In this document: in pieces, positions 52,302-62,299 of the stretch
How positions within the stretch are numbered: position 1 is the stretch's first letter
How the letters are laid out: each line of letters begins with the position of its first letter
Source: Diaphorobacter aerolatus
GTDB lineage: Bacteria > Pseudomonadota > Gammaproteobacteria > Burkholderiales > Burkholderiaceae_C
NCBI RefSeq assembly: GCF_014489535.1
Contig: NZ_CP060783.1
Coordinates: 2,666,001-2,730,000 of the forward strand
DNA length: 64,000 nucleotides
Direction: 5' to 3'
Program-made: the position numbers and the translations under genes
The notes under the pieces: generated by a model
The model's input: the letters and a program-made list of their open reading frames with translations, nothing else
Databases searched by the model: none
Told to the model about the DNA's origin: nothing

Positions 52302-53606
52302 ATGTCCAAAACCAAAGACACTCCCGTTGCTTCCCATCCGCTTCCCTCGTACCTGAATCCCGATCACCTCGGGCCCTGGGGCATCTACCTGCAACAGGTG
52401 GATCGCGTCACGCCGTATCTCGGCTCGCTCGCACGCTGGGTCGAGACGCTCAAGCGCCCCAAGCGCATTCTGGTCGTGGACGTGCCCATCGAACTCGACA
52501 ACGGCACCATCGCCCACTACGAGGGCTACCGCGTGCAGCACAACCTGAGCCGTGGACCGGGCAAGGGCGGCGTGCGTTTTCACCAGGACGTGACGCTGTC
52601 GGAAGTGATGGCACTCTCGGCGTGGATGAGCGTCAAGAACGCTGCTGTCAACGTGCCCTACGGCGGTGCCAAGGGCGGTATTCGCGTCGACCCGCGCACG
52701 CTCTCCGTGGGTGAACTCGAACGCCTCACACGCCGCTACACCAGCGAAATCGGCATGATGATCGGCCCGTCCAAGGATATCCCGGCGCCCGACGTGAACA
52801 CCAACGGCCAGATCATGGCCTGGATGATGGACACCTACTCGATGAACACCGGCGCGACATCGACCGGCGTGGTCACCGGCAAGCCGGTCGATCTCGGCGG
52901 TTCGCTGGGCCGTGTGGAAGCCACCGGGCGCGGCGTGTACACCGTCGGCGTGGAGGCGGCCAAGCTCTCGGGCCTGAACATTCAGGGCGCAAAGGTCGCC
53001 GTGCAGGGTTTTGGTAACGTGGGCGGCACCGCAGGCAAGCTGTTTGCGGAGGCCGGCGCACTCGTCGTGGCCGTGCAGGATCACACCGGCACCATCCACA
53101 ACGCCAAGGGCATGGACGTGGCGGCGCTGCTCGAACATGTCGCCAAGAAGGGCGGCGTGGGCGGTTTTGCCGGTGCCGAGAAAATGGAGAACGAGGCGTT
53201 CTGGAGCGTGAACTGCGACATCCTGATCCCCGCCGCGCTCGAAGGCCAGATCAACAAGGACAACGCGGGCAAGATCAAGGCCAAGATGGTGATCGAAGGC
53301 GCCAACGGCCCCACCACGCCCGAGGCCGACGACATCCTGAACGACAAGGGCGTGCTCGTGCTGCCCGACGTGATCGCCAACGCTGGTGGCGTGACGGTCT
53401 CGTACTTCGAATGGGTGCAGGATTTCTCGAGCTTCTTCTGGACCGAAGACGAAATCAACGCCCGCCTCGTGCGCATCATGCAGGAAGCCTTCGCAGGCGT
53501 CTGGGCCGTGGCGCAGGAGCACAAGGTGACGCTGCGCACCGCCACCTTCATCGTGGCCTGCAAGCGCATCCTGCACGCCCGCGAGATGCGCGGTCTGTAT
53601 CCTTGA
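52302..53606 (+). CDS. Glu/Leu/Phe/Val dehydrogenase (glutamate dehydrogenase type)
   Basis: A 434-residue oxidative deaminase of the glutamate dehydrogenase family. The substrate-binding lysines are in [10 protein letters not shown] and [14 protein letters not shown]. The Rossmann motif is [17 protein letters not shown]. It would interconvert glutamate and 2-oxoglutarate, probably with NAD. An upstream TTG in the same frame is less likely as the start than the ATG used here. Confidence 0.92.
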   Translation: MSKTKDTPVASHPLPSYLNPDHLGPWGIYLQQVDRVTPYLGSLARWVETLKRPKRILVVDVPIELDNGTIAHYEGYRVQHNLSRGPGKGGVRFHQDVTLSEVMALSAWMSVKNAAVNVPYGGAKGGIRVDPRTLSVGELERLTRRYTSEIGMMIGPSKDIPAPDVNTNGQIMAWMMDTYSMNTGATSTGVVTGKPVDLGGSLGRVEATGRGVYTVGVEAAKLSGLNIQGAKVAVQGFGNVGGTAGKLFAEAGALVVAVQDHTGTIHNAKGMDVAALLEHVAKKGGVGGFAGAEKMENEAFWSVNCDILIPAALEGQINKDNAGKIKAKMVIEGANGPTTPEADDILNDKGVLVLPDVIANAGGVTVSYFEWVQDFSSFFWTEDEINARLVRIMQEAFAGVWAVAQEHKVTLRTATFIVACKRILHAREMRGLYP

Positions 53607-53719
53607 TTTGCGGGTTTCAAGCAACCGCATTGTCCAGGGCTTGCCGTACTGGCTAACTCCCGGGCGTCCCGAGACGCTCGGGAGGTGCCGCAAAACCGTG
53701 GCACTGAACAGGGCGCAGC

Positions 53720-54683
53720 TCACTTGACCAGAAGGTGGCGCGCCACCTTCTGGAATGAAGCAATGGCTTCATCGAAATGAGGCTTGAAGCTTCCATACAC
53801 GAGTGGCAGCAGATTCGTTTCGTATTCGGCGCGGATTTGTCCGTCCGCGCCTGCTTGTGCGAGCGCCTTCTCCAGAACCTTGCCTGGATTTTCGGCAAAG
53901 TCCGGCTGCTGCTTGCCGAACTCGGTAACGTCCCCGCGACCAATGGCCCGAACGCCAGCGCACCGACTTCAACAAGCTCTGGCTGGCGTGTGACGATGCA
54001 ATGCACATCGTAGATATGTCGTACCAGTGCGGTATCCCATGCGCGCTGCGTTTGGCCCGAACGGTGCTGGGCAAACCTCCGCAGAAACGAAAGGATCTTC
54101 TCAGCCAATGTCTCGGCCACAGAGAGCGTCAACACCTCAAAGGGGTGCCCTCGGTGCCCGCTAAACGATCAGCCAATGCGAACAGTGGAACGCGCTTGAC
54201 TGGCAGCGCCGGTGTGCACAGGGTGAGTTCCAGTTGCAGATTCGGTCGCAATCCGTTGCTCACTGGATAGCGACGCTCGTAGGACCATTGCGAGTGCATG
54301 TAACGGTACTCGTTGAGCGCCCTCTCTCGATCACGGTCTTCGACCAAGCCGACGTCGGAAAGGGCCTGCACCACCCGTCCCCGAACCTCGTCACCGAGGT
54401 AGCGTTGAAGCTTGGTGCGGCTCAGCGCTCGCCCCGCGTCATTCAGCACAACCTTGAGGTCGGCATCCTCAGACATACGCTCAATCAGGCCGTGGGCCTT
54501 CGACAAGCTGGTGCCGCCGCAGAACACGAACTCCACGCATTCGAACTGCAAGGCAAACACCGCTCGCAGCGCATCGGTCAGATGCTCGTCCTTCTCAAGG
54601 AGCGACATCGTGATGCCGCCGAGGCTTGATTCAGCAACCAGTGCTTCGATCAGTTCGGCCCGTTCGTCTGTAAGCACCCTCAC
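53720..54683 (-). CDS. abiEii: AbiEii-type nucleotidyltransferase toxin (two one-base frameshifts)
   Basis: The toxin of a type IV AbiE toxin-antitoxin pair. It starts at a GTG and has the nucleotidyltransferase motifs FCGGTSLSKAHGL and MSEDADLKV. The frame breaks at 54142-54145, then continues FEVLTLSVAETLAEKILSFLRR, and again at 53932-53935, then continues DVTEFGKQQPDFAENPGKVL to a normal end (ARHLLVK). Each break is fixed by one added base in a run of four. The restored protein has about 320 residues. AbiE systems give phage resistance by abortive infection. It overlaps the antitoxin gene by four bases. Confidence 0.8.
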
Positions 54684-55081
54684 GTGCGCTCGTATTGAAC
54701 CAGCTTACCGTTGAAGCCCAGCTTTCGCTGGATGCGGCGTTTGCCTGTGTTGATGACAATGCCCGAAGGCACCTGCGTGCTGATCCCAGCGTTGTACTCG
54801 CGAGCTTGACGCGACGGCCTGGCCTCGACACCCAACTTCTTCAGGATCTCGGGCGCCAGGATTTCCAGGGGCTTTACGGGTATGGGCTTGCCACTGAGCA
54901 CGCTCGGCTTTGCCTTTGCATAGACGCCCACCCCCAACTTGACGAGCACGCCTTCGTGCTGGAGTTCCGTCAGTGCCCGGCTAATTTGTGCCGGACTGCC
55001 GAGGGATTCGAACTCAGCGCGCAGGAATACATCGGCGTTGCGATTCGCCAGGGAACGCTTGAGTCGGTTCACGATGTACAT
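54680..55081 (-). CDS. abiEi: AbiEi-type antitoxin / DUF6088 protein
   Basis: A 133-residue protein with an N-terminal winged helix (NADVFLRAEFESLGSPAQISRALTELQHEGVLVKLGVGVYAKA) and a C-terminal part like AbiEi antitoxins. AbiEi represses its own operon and neutralises AbiEii. It is shorter than the longest AbiEi proteins and fits the DUF6088 group. The stop overlaps the toxin's GTG start (GTGA), so the pair is coupled. Confidence 0.82.
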   Translation of the reverse strand: MYIVNRLKRSLANRNADVFLRAEFESLGSPAQISRALTELQHEGVLVKLGVGVYAKAKPSVLSGKPIPVKPLEILAPEILKKLGVEARPSRQAREYNAGISTQVPSGIVINTGKRRIQRKLGFNGKLVQYERT

Positions 55082-55219
55082 GGTTGCAGCTCCTGCTTGC
55101 TTACCTCAGTATGCCATGACACGTAAGTTATTACAGAAGAAAGATTTTTTCGCTCAAGCCATGCTCATTCTCCTGCCAGAAACCAGAAGGTCGCAAGTCC
55201 CTGCGTGCAGCGCGCGAGA

Positions 55220-56014
55220 TCACTGCATCGCAAAAAACTGGCTCGGCGTCTGGCCGAACTGTTTCTTGAACATGGTGGCAAAGGCGCTCGGGCTTTCGTA
55301 GCCCAGCGCGAGGGCCACGTCGATCACCTTCTGTCCGCTTGCCAGCAGTTCGAGTGCGCGCAGCAGCCGCGCCTGTTGACGCCACTGGCCGAAGGTCATG
55401 CCGGTCTCCCTGGTGAACAGGCGCTGAATGGTCTTCACGTCGATGGCGAGGCGCTCGGCCCAATCGGAGAGTGTGGAGTCGTCGTCGAGCCGACGCTGCA
55501 AATGCTCGCAGATTTGCAGTAGCCGCGCGTCGGTGGGCAGATGCAGGTGCAGTGGCAGCACGGGCAGGCCGCGCAATTCGTCGAGCACAAGCCGCATGAG
55601 CCGCCCGTCGCGCGTGCCGCTCTGGTAGGGCTGCGCAACCTCCTCCGCAGCGCGGATCAGCTCGCGCAGCAGCGGCGAGATGCCGACGGCTTGCGTCGCA
55701 TCGAGCAGTTGCGGCCCCGCATCGGTCTGCACCAGCAGGCTGCGCATGTGCACCTCGCCGACACAGCGGATTTCATGCATCACGCCCGACAGCACCCAGA
55801 TGCCGCGCGTGGGCGGAACAACCCATTGGCCGCCTCCGGTCGTCACCACCATCACGCCGCGCACGGCATAGATGAGCTGGTGCTTGTTGTGTGCGTGCGA
55901 CGGGATGTACCAGCCTGCGGGGTAGTCGGTGGCGCGGCAACTGACGGGCGCGCTGAGGGCCTCGATCTCCTTGAGGGATTCGGGCAGCGGTTTGGGATGG
56001 CGTTGGGGGCTCAT
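55220..56014 (-). CDS. AraC-family regulator with cupin domain
   Basis: A 264-residue regulator. The N-terminal cupin (YIPSHAHNKHQLIYAVRGVMVV) is followed by two helix-turn-helix motifs (LSDWAERLAIDVKTIQRLFTRETGMTFGQWRQQARLLRAL and VIDVALALGYESPSAFATMFKKQFG). It is divergent from an MFS transporter gene, the usual layout of NimR-type regulators and their exporters. Regulation of the transporter is inferred. Confidence 0.88.
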   Translation of the reverse strand: MSPQRHPKPLPESLKEIEALSAPVSCRATDYPAGWYIPSHAHNKHQLIYAVRGVMVVTTGGGQWVVPPTRGIWVLSGVMHEIRCVGEVHMRSLLVQTDAGPQLLDATQAVGISPLLRELIRAAEEVAQPYQSGTRDGRLMRLVLDELRGLPVLPLHLHLPTDARLLQICEHLQRRLDDDSTLSDWAERLAIDVKTIQRLFTRETGMTFGQWRQQARLLRALELLASGQKVIDVALALGYESPSAFATMFKKQFGQTPSQFFAMQ

Positions 56015-56146
56015 GTCCTTTTTGCGAAGCTTATGGGCTGAATGGCGCGAGACAGACGTATCAGTATCCACGAATAATTGGGCTCATGTTCACATCACGC
56101 GGTGCCCACAGATTCGTTGGGTAGTCGTTCTACCGTCGGCAAAATC

Positions 56147-57391
56147 ATGACAACAACCACTTCCGAAGCAACGCTGGACACGGGGGCAACAGCCCCTTCG
56201 ATCACGGCGTCGTCACCTCCCAAAGCCCGGCCCGCCTTCGGCGTGCTCGCATCGATCAGCGGCGCGCACATGGTCAACGACATGATGCAGTCGCTGATTC
56301 TTGCGATGTATCCGATTCTCAAGGGCGAGTTCTCGCTGTCGTTCATGCAGATCGGCCTGATCACGCTGACCTACCAGCTCACCGCCTCGCTGCTGCAGCC
56401 GCTCGTGGGGCTGTTCACCGACAGGAAGCCGCTGCCGTATTCGCTGCCGTTCGGCATGACGTCCACGCTGATTGGCCTAATCCTGCTCGCGTTCGCGCCG
56501 AGCTTTGGCGTGGTGCTGCTCGCTGCTGCATTCGTCGGCGTGGGCTCGTCGATCTTTCATCCCGAGTCGTCGCGCATCGCACGTCTGGCCTCAGGCGGAC
56601 AGCATGGCCTCGCGCAATCGGTATTCCAGGTCGGCGGCAATGCGGGCACCGCCATTGGCCCGCTGCTGGCGGCGCTGGTGATCGTGCCCTTCGGCCAGCG
56701 CAGCGTGGCGTGGTTTGCGCTGGCGGCGCTCGCGGGCATTTTCGTGCTCACCAAGGTCAGCCGCTGGTATGCAACCCACCATGTGGCGCAGGGCGCGCGC
56801 AGGCAGGCCCCGCCCGTTGCCCAGCCGTATCCGCGCAAGGTGGTGCTGGGCGCGATTGCGGTGCTGCTGGTGCTGATCTTCTCCAAATACTTCTACATCG
56901 CGGGCCTGAGCAGCTTCTACACCTTCTACCTGATCGAGAAGTTCGGCCTGTCGGTGCAAGGCGCGCAGATGCATTTGTTCTATTTTCTGTTTGCGTCGGC
57001 CGTGGGCACCGTGCTGGGTGGCCCCATCGGCGACCGTATCGGGCGCAAGCCGGTGATCTGGGCGTCGATCCTCGGCGTGGCACCGTTCGCGCTGATGCTG
57101 CCGCACGCCGACCTGTTCTGGACCACCGCATTCACCATCGTCATCGGCCTGGTGCTGTCCTCGGCGTTCTCGGCGATTCTGGTCTACGCTCAGGAACTCA
57201 TGCCCGGCAAGGTGGGCATGGTCTCGGGTCTGTTCTTCGGATTCGCGTTCGGCATGGGCGGCCTCGGCGCGGCCGTGCTCGGCATCCTGGCCGACCGCAC
57301 CAGCATCGACTTCGTCTACCACGCCATCGCCTACCTGCCGCTGCTCGGCGTGGTGACGATTCTGCTGCCCCGGAGTGCGGCGAAAAAGTAG
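56147..57391 (+). CDS. MFS transporter, fosmidomycin-resistance (Fsr) type
   Basis: A 414-residue major facilitator with twelve hydrophobic segments. It starts GAHMVNDMMQSLILAMYPIL, and has the loop motif GLFTDRKPLP, SSIFHPESSRIARLASGGQHGLAQSVFQVGGNAG and GGPIGDRIGRKPVIW, all typical of the Fsr group. Such pumps export fosmidomycin or related compounds. The natural substrate is unknown. It is divergent from the AraC-type regulator. Confidence 0.87.
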   Translation: MTTTTSEATLDTGATAPSITASSPPKARPAFGVLASISGAHMVNDMMQSLILAMYPILKGEFSLSFMQIGLITLTYQLTASLLQPLVGLFTDRKPLPYSLPFGMTSTLIGLILLAFAPSFGVVLLAAAFVGVGSSIFHPESSRIARLASGGQHGLAQSVFQVGGNAGTAIGPLLAALVIVPFGQRSVAWFALAALAGIFVLTKVSRWYATHHVAQGARRQAPPVAQPYPRKVVLGAIAVLLVLIFSKYFYIAGLSSFYTFYLIEKFGLSVQGAQMHLFYFLFASAVGTVLGGPIGDRIGRKPVIWASILGVAPFALMLPHADLFWTTAFTIVIGLVLSSAFSAILVYAQELMPGKVGMVSGLFFGFAFGMGGLGAAVLGILADRTSIDFVYHAIAYLPLLGVVTILLPRSAAKK

Positions 57392-57663
57392 CCAGGGCCC
57401 GAGGGCCTGTTCATCCAACGCACGGGGATCGAGTCGTGCGGTCCGGGATGGAATGCGATCACGGCGAAATCGGGCGCGTTGTCAGTCATGGCGGTCCTGT
57501 GTCGAGATGATCCATTGTGAAAATCATCGCATCGTGCCACCTGAGACAAGGCGTCGCAGCACGCCATCCGTACTTGAAAACAGGCCCCGCCGCACCCATC
57601 TACGTCGCTTCGAACGCGTGTGATGCATCGCGCCACGTAGAAAAAGACGAAGGACCGCAACCC

Positions 57664-59532
57664 ATGACCGACACCCAGCAGACCCCGCGCCAGTACCCGC
57701 TGCGCGATTTCTTCAAGAATCCCGAGCGCGGCTACTACCGGTTATCCGACGATGGCAAGACGCTGGGCTTCATGCAGCCCACGGGCGAGGCGCGTCGCAT
57801 GAACCTGTTCGTGCAGCAGCTCGATGGTGAAAAGTTGCTCGGCGAGCCCCGGCAGCTTACGCATGAGACCGAACGCGATCTCGCGGGCTATGTGTTCAAG
57901 GGCAACGAGGTGGTTCTGTTTTCCAAGGACTTCGGCGGCGACGAGAATTTCCATGTGCTTGCCGTGAACACGCGCACCGGTGCCGTGCAGGACCTCACGC
58001 CGTGGGACAAGGTGCGCGCCAGCATCGAGGACGACATGGAGGACGACGCGGACCACGTGCTCATCGGCCACAATCAGCGCAATGCGGAAGTGTTCGACGT
58101 CTATCGCGTGAACATCCACACCGGCGCTGCCGAGCGCGTGGCCGAGAATCCGGGCAACATCGTCGGCTGGCAGACCGATCACCGTGGCAAGCTGCGCGCC
58201 GCCGTCGCGAGCGATGGACTGATGAGCGTGGTGCTGTATCGCGACGACGAATCGCAAGCGTTTCGCCCGATCATCGAGACCGATTTTCGCGTGAACGTCG
58301 GCCCCGCGTTCTTTGATTTCGACAACCGGAGTCTGTACCTCTACAGCGCGCGCGGGCGCGACAAGCTCGCGTTCGTGCGCGTCGATCCAGCCCGGCCCAA
58401 CGACGAACAGGTGATCTACGCGCGCGATGAGGTCGATCTCGATGGCGTGGGCTATTCGCACAAGCGCAAAGTGCTGACGGCTGCGAGCTACCAGACCGAC
58501 CGGCTGCACCTGCATTTCTTCGACGACGAAACGCGCGACATCCACGCAAAGCTGCAAAAGCAATTGCCCGGCTACGAGGTACATCTGCAGGCCAGCAACA
58601 AGAACGAAGATGTGTTCGTGGTCGCGGCGGTCAATGATCGCACTCCCGGCAAGCGCTATCTGTACGACGCCCGGCGTGATGCGCTCACGCTGCTCGGTGA
58701 GATGAACCCAGCCATCGCCGAAGCCGACATGGCGCCGATGCAGCCCGTCCAATACACCAGCCGCGACGGACTCACGATTCACGGCTATCTCACGCTGCCC
58801 AAGGATCGCAAGCCCGGCGAAAAGCTGCCCGTGGTGATCAACCCGCATGGCGGCCCGTGGGCACGCGACAGTTGGGGCTTCAGCCCCGAGGTGCAGTTCC
58901 TCGCCAACCGGGGCTATGCGGTGCTGCAAATGAATTTTCGCGGCTCCACGGGCTATGGCCGCGCGTTCTGGGAGGCGAGCTTCGGCCAATGGGGCCTCAG
59001 CATGCAGGACGACATCACCGACGGCGTGCAATGGCTCATCGACCAGGGCATTGCCGATCCCGCGCGCATCGCGATCTATGGCGCAAGCTACGGCGGTTAC
59101 GCGACGCTCGCGGGCGTGACGCTCACGCCCGACCTCTATGCGGCTGCGGTGGACTATGTGGGCGTGTCCAATCTGTTCACTTTTCTCGGCACCATTCCGC
59201 CCTACTGGAAGCCCATGCTCGAGAAGATGCAGGCCATGGTGGGCGACCCGGACAAGGACAAGGCGCGGCTCGAAGCTACGTCACCCGCGCTGCTCGCCGA
59301 CCGCATCACCACGCCGCTCTTCATCGCCCAGGGCGCGCAGGACCCGCGCGTGAACAAGGCAGAGAGCGATCAGGTGGTGGCGGCTTTGAAGGCGCGCGGC
59401 GTCGAGGTGGAATACATGGTCAAGGACAACGAGGGCCACGGTTTTCACAACGATGAAAACAAGTTCGAGTTCTACGAGGCGATGGAAAAATTCCTCGCGC
59501 AGCATCTGAGGCCCCGAGCCGCGCATGCATGA
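57664..59532 (+). CDS. S9-family prolyl oligopeptidase
   Basis: A 622-residue serine peptidase. The N-terminal two thirds are a beta-propeller, and the alpha/beta-hydrolase domain starts near residue 375. The nucleophile is S475 in YGASYGGYATLAG. The acid is in AQGAQDPRVNKAESDQ and the histidine in DNEGHGFHNDENK. PHGGPWARDSWGF is the oxyanion region. No signal peptide is visible, so it is cytoplasmic. Confidence 0.92.
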   Translation: MTDTQQTPRQYPLRDFFKNPERGYYRLSDDGKTLGFMQPTGEARRMNLFVQQLDGEKLLGEPRQLTHETERDLAGYVFKGNEVVLFSKDFGGDENFHVLAVNTRTGAVQDLTPWDKVRASIEDDMEDDADHVLIGHNQRNAEVFDVYRVNIHTGAAERVAENPGNIVGWQTDHRGKLRAAVASDGLMSVVLYRDDESQAFRPIIETDFRVNVGPAFFDFDNRSLYLYSARGRDKLAFVRVDPARPNDEQVIYARDEVDLDGVGYSHKRKVLTAASYQTDRLHLHFFDDETRDIHAKLQKQLPGYEVHLQASNKNEDVFVVAAVNDRTPGKRYLYDARRDALTLLGEMNPAIAEADMAPMQPVQYTSRDGLTIHGYLTLPKDRKPGEKLPVVINPHGGPWARDSWGFSPEVQFLANRGYAVLQMNFRGSTGYGRAFWEASFGQWGLSMQDDITDGVQWLIDQGIADPARIAIYGASYGGYATLAGVTLTPDLYAAAVDYVGVSNLFTFLGTIPPYWKPMLEKMQAMVGDPDKDKARLEATSPALLADRITTPLFIAQGAQDPRVNKAESDQVVAALKARGVEVEYMVKDNEGHGFHNDENKFEFYEAMEKFLAQHLRPRAAHA

Positions 59533-59708
59533 GAGGGCGTGCGCCGTACTTCATGGACGACAAAGATGCTGTTGACCAATCACGAAGCGGCTCTCCATGA
59601 AACCCTGATGCCTTGCGCCCACCGATGACCTACCGTGGCAAGTGTCGTCGGTGCCGCAATGCTGCTGCGTGACGGGCATGTGCAAGACCATGCAAAGGAG
59701 ACTCCTTC

Positions 59709-60722
59709 ATGACTCGTCAACTCAAGGTCATCGCGCGCCCGCGCCGCCAGATGCTGCTCTGCGCAGCGACGCTCGGCGCATATGCGCTGCTTGCGAGCTT
59801 CGCGCCGCGCGTGCATGCCGAGCCTGCGTGGCCGGGCAAGCCGATCCAGCTCGTGATTCCCTATCCACCCGGTGGCAGCGCCGACCTGTTGGCGCGTCCG
59901 CTGGCCGTGCAATTGCAGCAGCAACTGGGCCAATCCGTGGTGCTGGAGTACAAGCCCGGCGCGGGTGGAACACTCGCATCGCAATATGTGGCGCGCGCCA
60001 GGCCCGATGGCTACACCATCCTCATGGTGCTGGCCGCGCACGCCATCAACGCGAGCCTGTACCCCAAGCTGCCCTACGACACGCGCAAGGACTTTGCGCC
60101 CGTGTCGCTGGTCGCGAACCTGCCGATGATTGTTGCCGCCAGCAAGAAGCTACCCGCAAAAAACATCGCCGAACTGATCAGCGCGGCCAAGGCCAGCCCC
60201 GGCACGCTCACATTCGGCTCGGCGGGCAACGGCAACACCGGCCACCTCGCCGCAGAACTGTTCGCGAGCGAAGCGGGAGTGCGCATGACGCACGTGCCCT
60301 ACAAGGGCAGCGCCGGCGTCGTGACTGCGATGCTTGCAAGCGACATCGATCTCACGTTCGACAGCATCTCCACCTCGATGCCCCACATACGCGACGGACG
60401 CATGCACGCACTGGCCGTGACGAGCGCCACACGCTCGCCACTCGCCCCCGACGTGCCCACGATCCGCGAGCAGGGCCTGGCACATTTCGATGTGACCGGC
60501 TGGTACGCGATCATCGCGCCCGCCGAGACACCCGCCGACCTTCGCCAGAAACTGAGCGACGAGATCGCCCGGGCGCTCAAACAACCGCAGTTGCTGTCTC
60601 AACTCTCAGCCAGCGGCTATGAGCCCGTCGGCTCGACACCGCAAGCGCTGCAGGCGCACATCGACCGCGAAATCACGCGCTGGGGACAGGTGGTGAAGGC
60701 AACCGGGGCGCGCGTGGACTAG
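59709..60722 (+). CDS. Bug/TctC-type periplasmic solute receptor
   Basis: A 337-residue exported receptor with a signal peptide ending near VHA. Family blocks are LVIPYPPGGSADLLARPLAVQL, LEYKPGAGGTLASQYVARA and VPYKGSAGVVTAMLASDIDL. It is the third Bug receptor in the window and also lacks adjacent membrane subunits. Its end overlaps the convergent nucleotidyltransferase gene by 4 bases. Confidence 0.88.
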   Translation: MTRQLKVIARPRRQMLLCAATLGAYALLASFAPRVHAEPAWPGKPIQLVIPYPPGGSADLLARPLAVQLQQQLGQSVVLEYKPGAGGTLASQYVARARPDGYTILMVLAAHAINASLYPKLPYDTRKDFAPVSLVANLPMIVAASKKLPAKNIAELISAAKASPGTLTFGSAGNGNTGHLAAELFASEAGVRMTHVPYKGSAGVVTAMLASDIDLTFDSISTSMPHIRDGRMHALAVTSATRSPLAPDVPTIREQGLAHFDVTGWYAIIAPAETPADLRQKLSDEIARALKQPQLLSQLSASGYEPVGSTPQALQAHIDREITRWGQVVKATGARVD

Positions 60723-61461
60723 GGCCAATTCACATAGCGTATGGCATGACGCAACCCAGGCAACGCCCCCAATGCCAAGCGCTTTCCTTGTGCGGATAAC
60801 ACGCCGTGCAAGTGAAAGTAGAAAGTGCGAAAGCTGTAAAGCTGCTTTTCGTGATTGAGTGCAGGGCTGCTGATTTCCATGTGCGATTCAAGGCTTCTGT
60901 CAGGCCTCTGGTATCGCATGACCCAGATCGCGCAGCACCTTGAACCCAGCGGCGGATGGTGGCACGAAGTTTTTTCTGGTTTTTGTCATCGAGGGGCATG
61001 CTCGGTACCAAGTGGAGCAAGGCGGCTGGAAGCACATAGCCGTATTGCAGCAACGCCATGCAGAATTCGCGGTCCTTTTCTCGGCCAGCAGCTGCCTTCG
61101 CCAAGAAGAGGTCGAGTACATCCAGGCAGTAGCCGATCCGATCTTTGGTATTGCTGTTTTGGATACGATGCACCCTTTGCAGCCAGTCTTTGGGCAGTGC
61201 TGCCGTCTCCGGTCCGACGCCCTGGGCGTAGTAGCCGTAGGTTTGGTGAAACTGTGAACCTTCACCGATGGCGCCATCGATCCTGTCGGCAAGCTCTGGA
61301 ACCATCAGAGGGTAAATGTCGGCCTCCATGGAGACCGTGAAAACTTCTTCCGGATGAGGCACCGACCCCAGAATGGACTGACTACCGATGACGATGAACT
61401 CATACTGGTTCGTGATTTCTGCACTGGCGCGAATGATGTGCTCCAGCTCTTCACGGGTCAT
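60719..61461 (-). CDS. Nucleotidyltransferase-like protein, toxin candidate (probable one-base frameshift)
   Basis: A protein of about 247 residues with nucleotidyltransferase motifs: FIVIGSQSILG and, about 20 residues on, MEADIYP. The rest is helical (LDVLDLFLAKAAAGREKDREFCMALL). The frame is unusual after RRWVQGAAR. One added base near 60928-60935 leads to WVMRYQRPDRSLESHMEISS and a plausible end; this repair is less certain than others here. It overlaps the upstream HTH gene by ATGA. The pair resembles antitoxin-toxin units of the AbiEii/MNT kind. Confidence 0.7.
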
Positions 61462-62158
61462 AAGTTCTCCTCGGAAGATGGTTTTTGCTCCGTCTTTTCC
61501 AATGCATCACTGAGCTCGACGCCATGCTTGAGGGCGCTGACCTGAGCCAGGATGCGCTGGCGAGATTCTTCCGGCAGGATCGTGACCAGCGGAGATGTTT
61601 GGCGCAGCTGCTGGCATGTCGTGACTTGCCAAGCACTTTGCGCCACGATCTGGTTTTCAGAATCTCGGTCCATTCACGCCATAACGGGGCCGAGCGAGAG
61701 TCGGCTTTGAGCAGCCAGCGCTCGACCGTCTGTTGGGCTTGTTCCAGCAGGTCGGGGCGCGCCTTGACCATGCGCACCGCTTCGTCATGCAGTGCCAGGC
61801 TTTGCATATCCTGCAACTGGTGCCTCGTCGTATCTGCCGACACCCGCACCTGAACCACCGGAGCCGGGCGTGCGGAGCGTGCACCTGCGGAACCTGCGGG
61901 CGCAAATTGCAAGGTGTCACCAGCCAACAGCGCCAGATCTCCGCTCACCCCCAAGACCGACATCACACGCAAATAGCTGCCAATCGTCGGTGCCGGATCT
62001 CCGGTCTCGATGGCGCGCAACGTATTGCGGCTCATGCCAGCGCGCTCCGCCATTTCAACCGTCCCGAGGCCCCGCGACTTACGCAGGCGCCGCAGCCGGT
62101 CGCCTAGCTGCAGAAGCAGTTGGCGCTCCAGAAGAGGGCTGATTTCGGTATCGATCAT
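61458..62158 (-). CDS. XRE-type HTH protein, antitoxin candidate (one-base frameshift)
   Basis: A regulator of about 233 residues. The helix-turn-helix is RLRKSRGLGTVEMAERAGMSRNTLRAIETGDP. The C-terminal part (EAVRMVKARPDLLEQAQQTVERWL, LWREWTEILKTRSWRKVLG) breaks near 61613 and continues in the next frame as QQLRQTSPLVTILPEESRQRILAQV. One added base restores it. It is coupled to the nucleotidyltransferase gene and preceded by a paired operator, so it likely represses its own operon. Confidence 0.75.
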
Positions 62159-62199
62159 TTGATCAATATTTTAACCAAAATACTCTATTTTGATCAAAT
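62157..62199. promoter_or_regulatory. Paired operator upstream of the HTH/nucleotidyltransferase operon
   Basis: ATTTGATCAA (62157-62166) and TTGATCAAAT (62190-62199) form a perfect 10-base inverted repeat. Each contains the palindrome TTGATCAA, with centres 31 bases apart, or three helical turns. The left copy touches the start codon. This is a classic layout for self-repression by a dimeric HTH protein. Confidence 0.65.
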
Positions 62200-62299
62200 T
62201 ATCGACCAATTTTCATCGTGCAATAGATCATCTGAACTCTTTGATTTGGAAGCTGTTGGTCTCCTGTGAATGCGGGACCGGCGTTGAGGAGAGCAGCCT

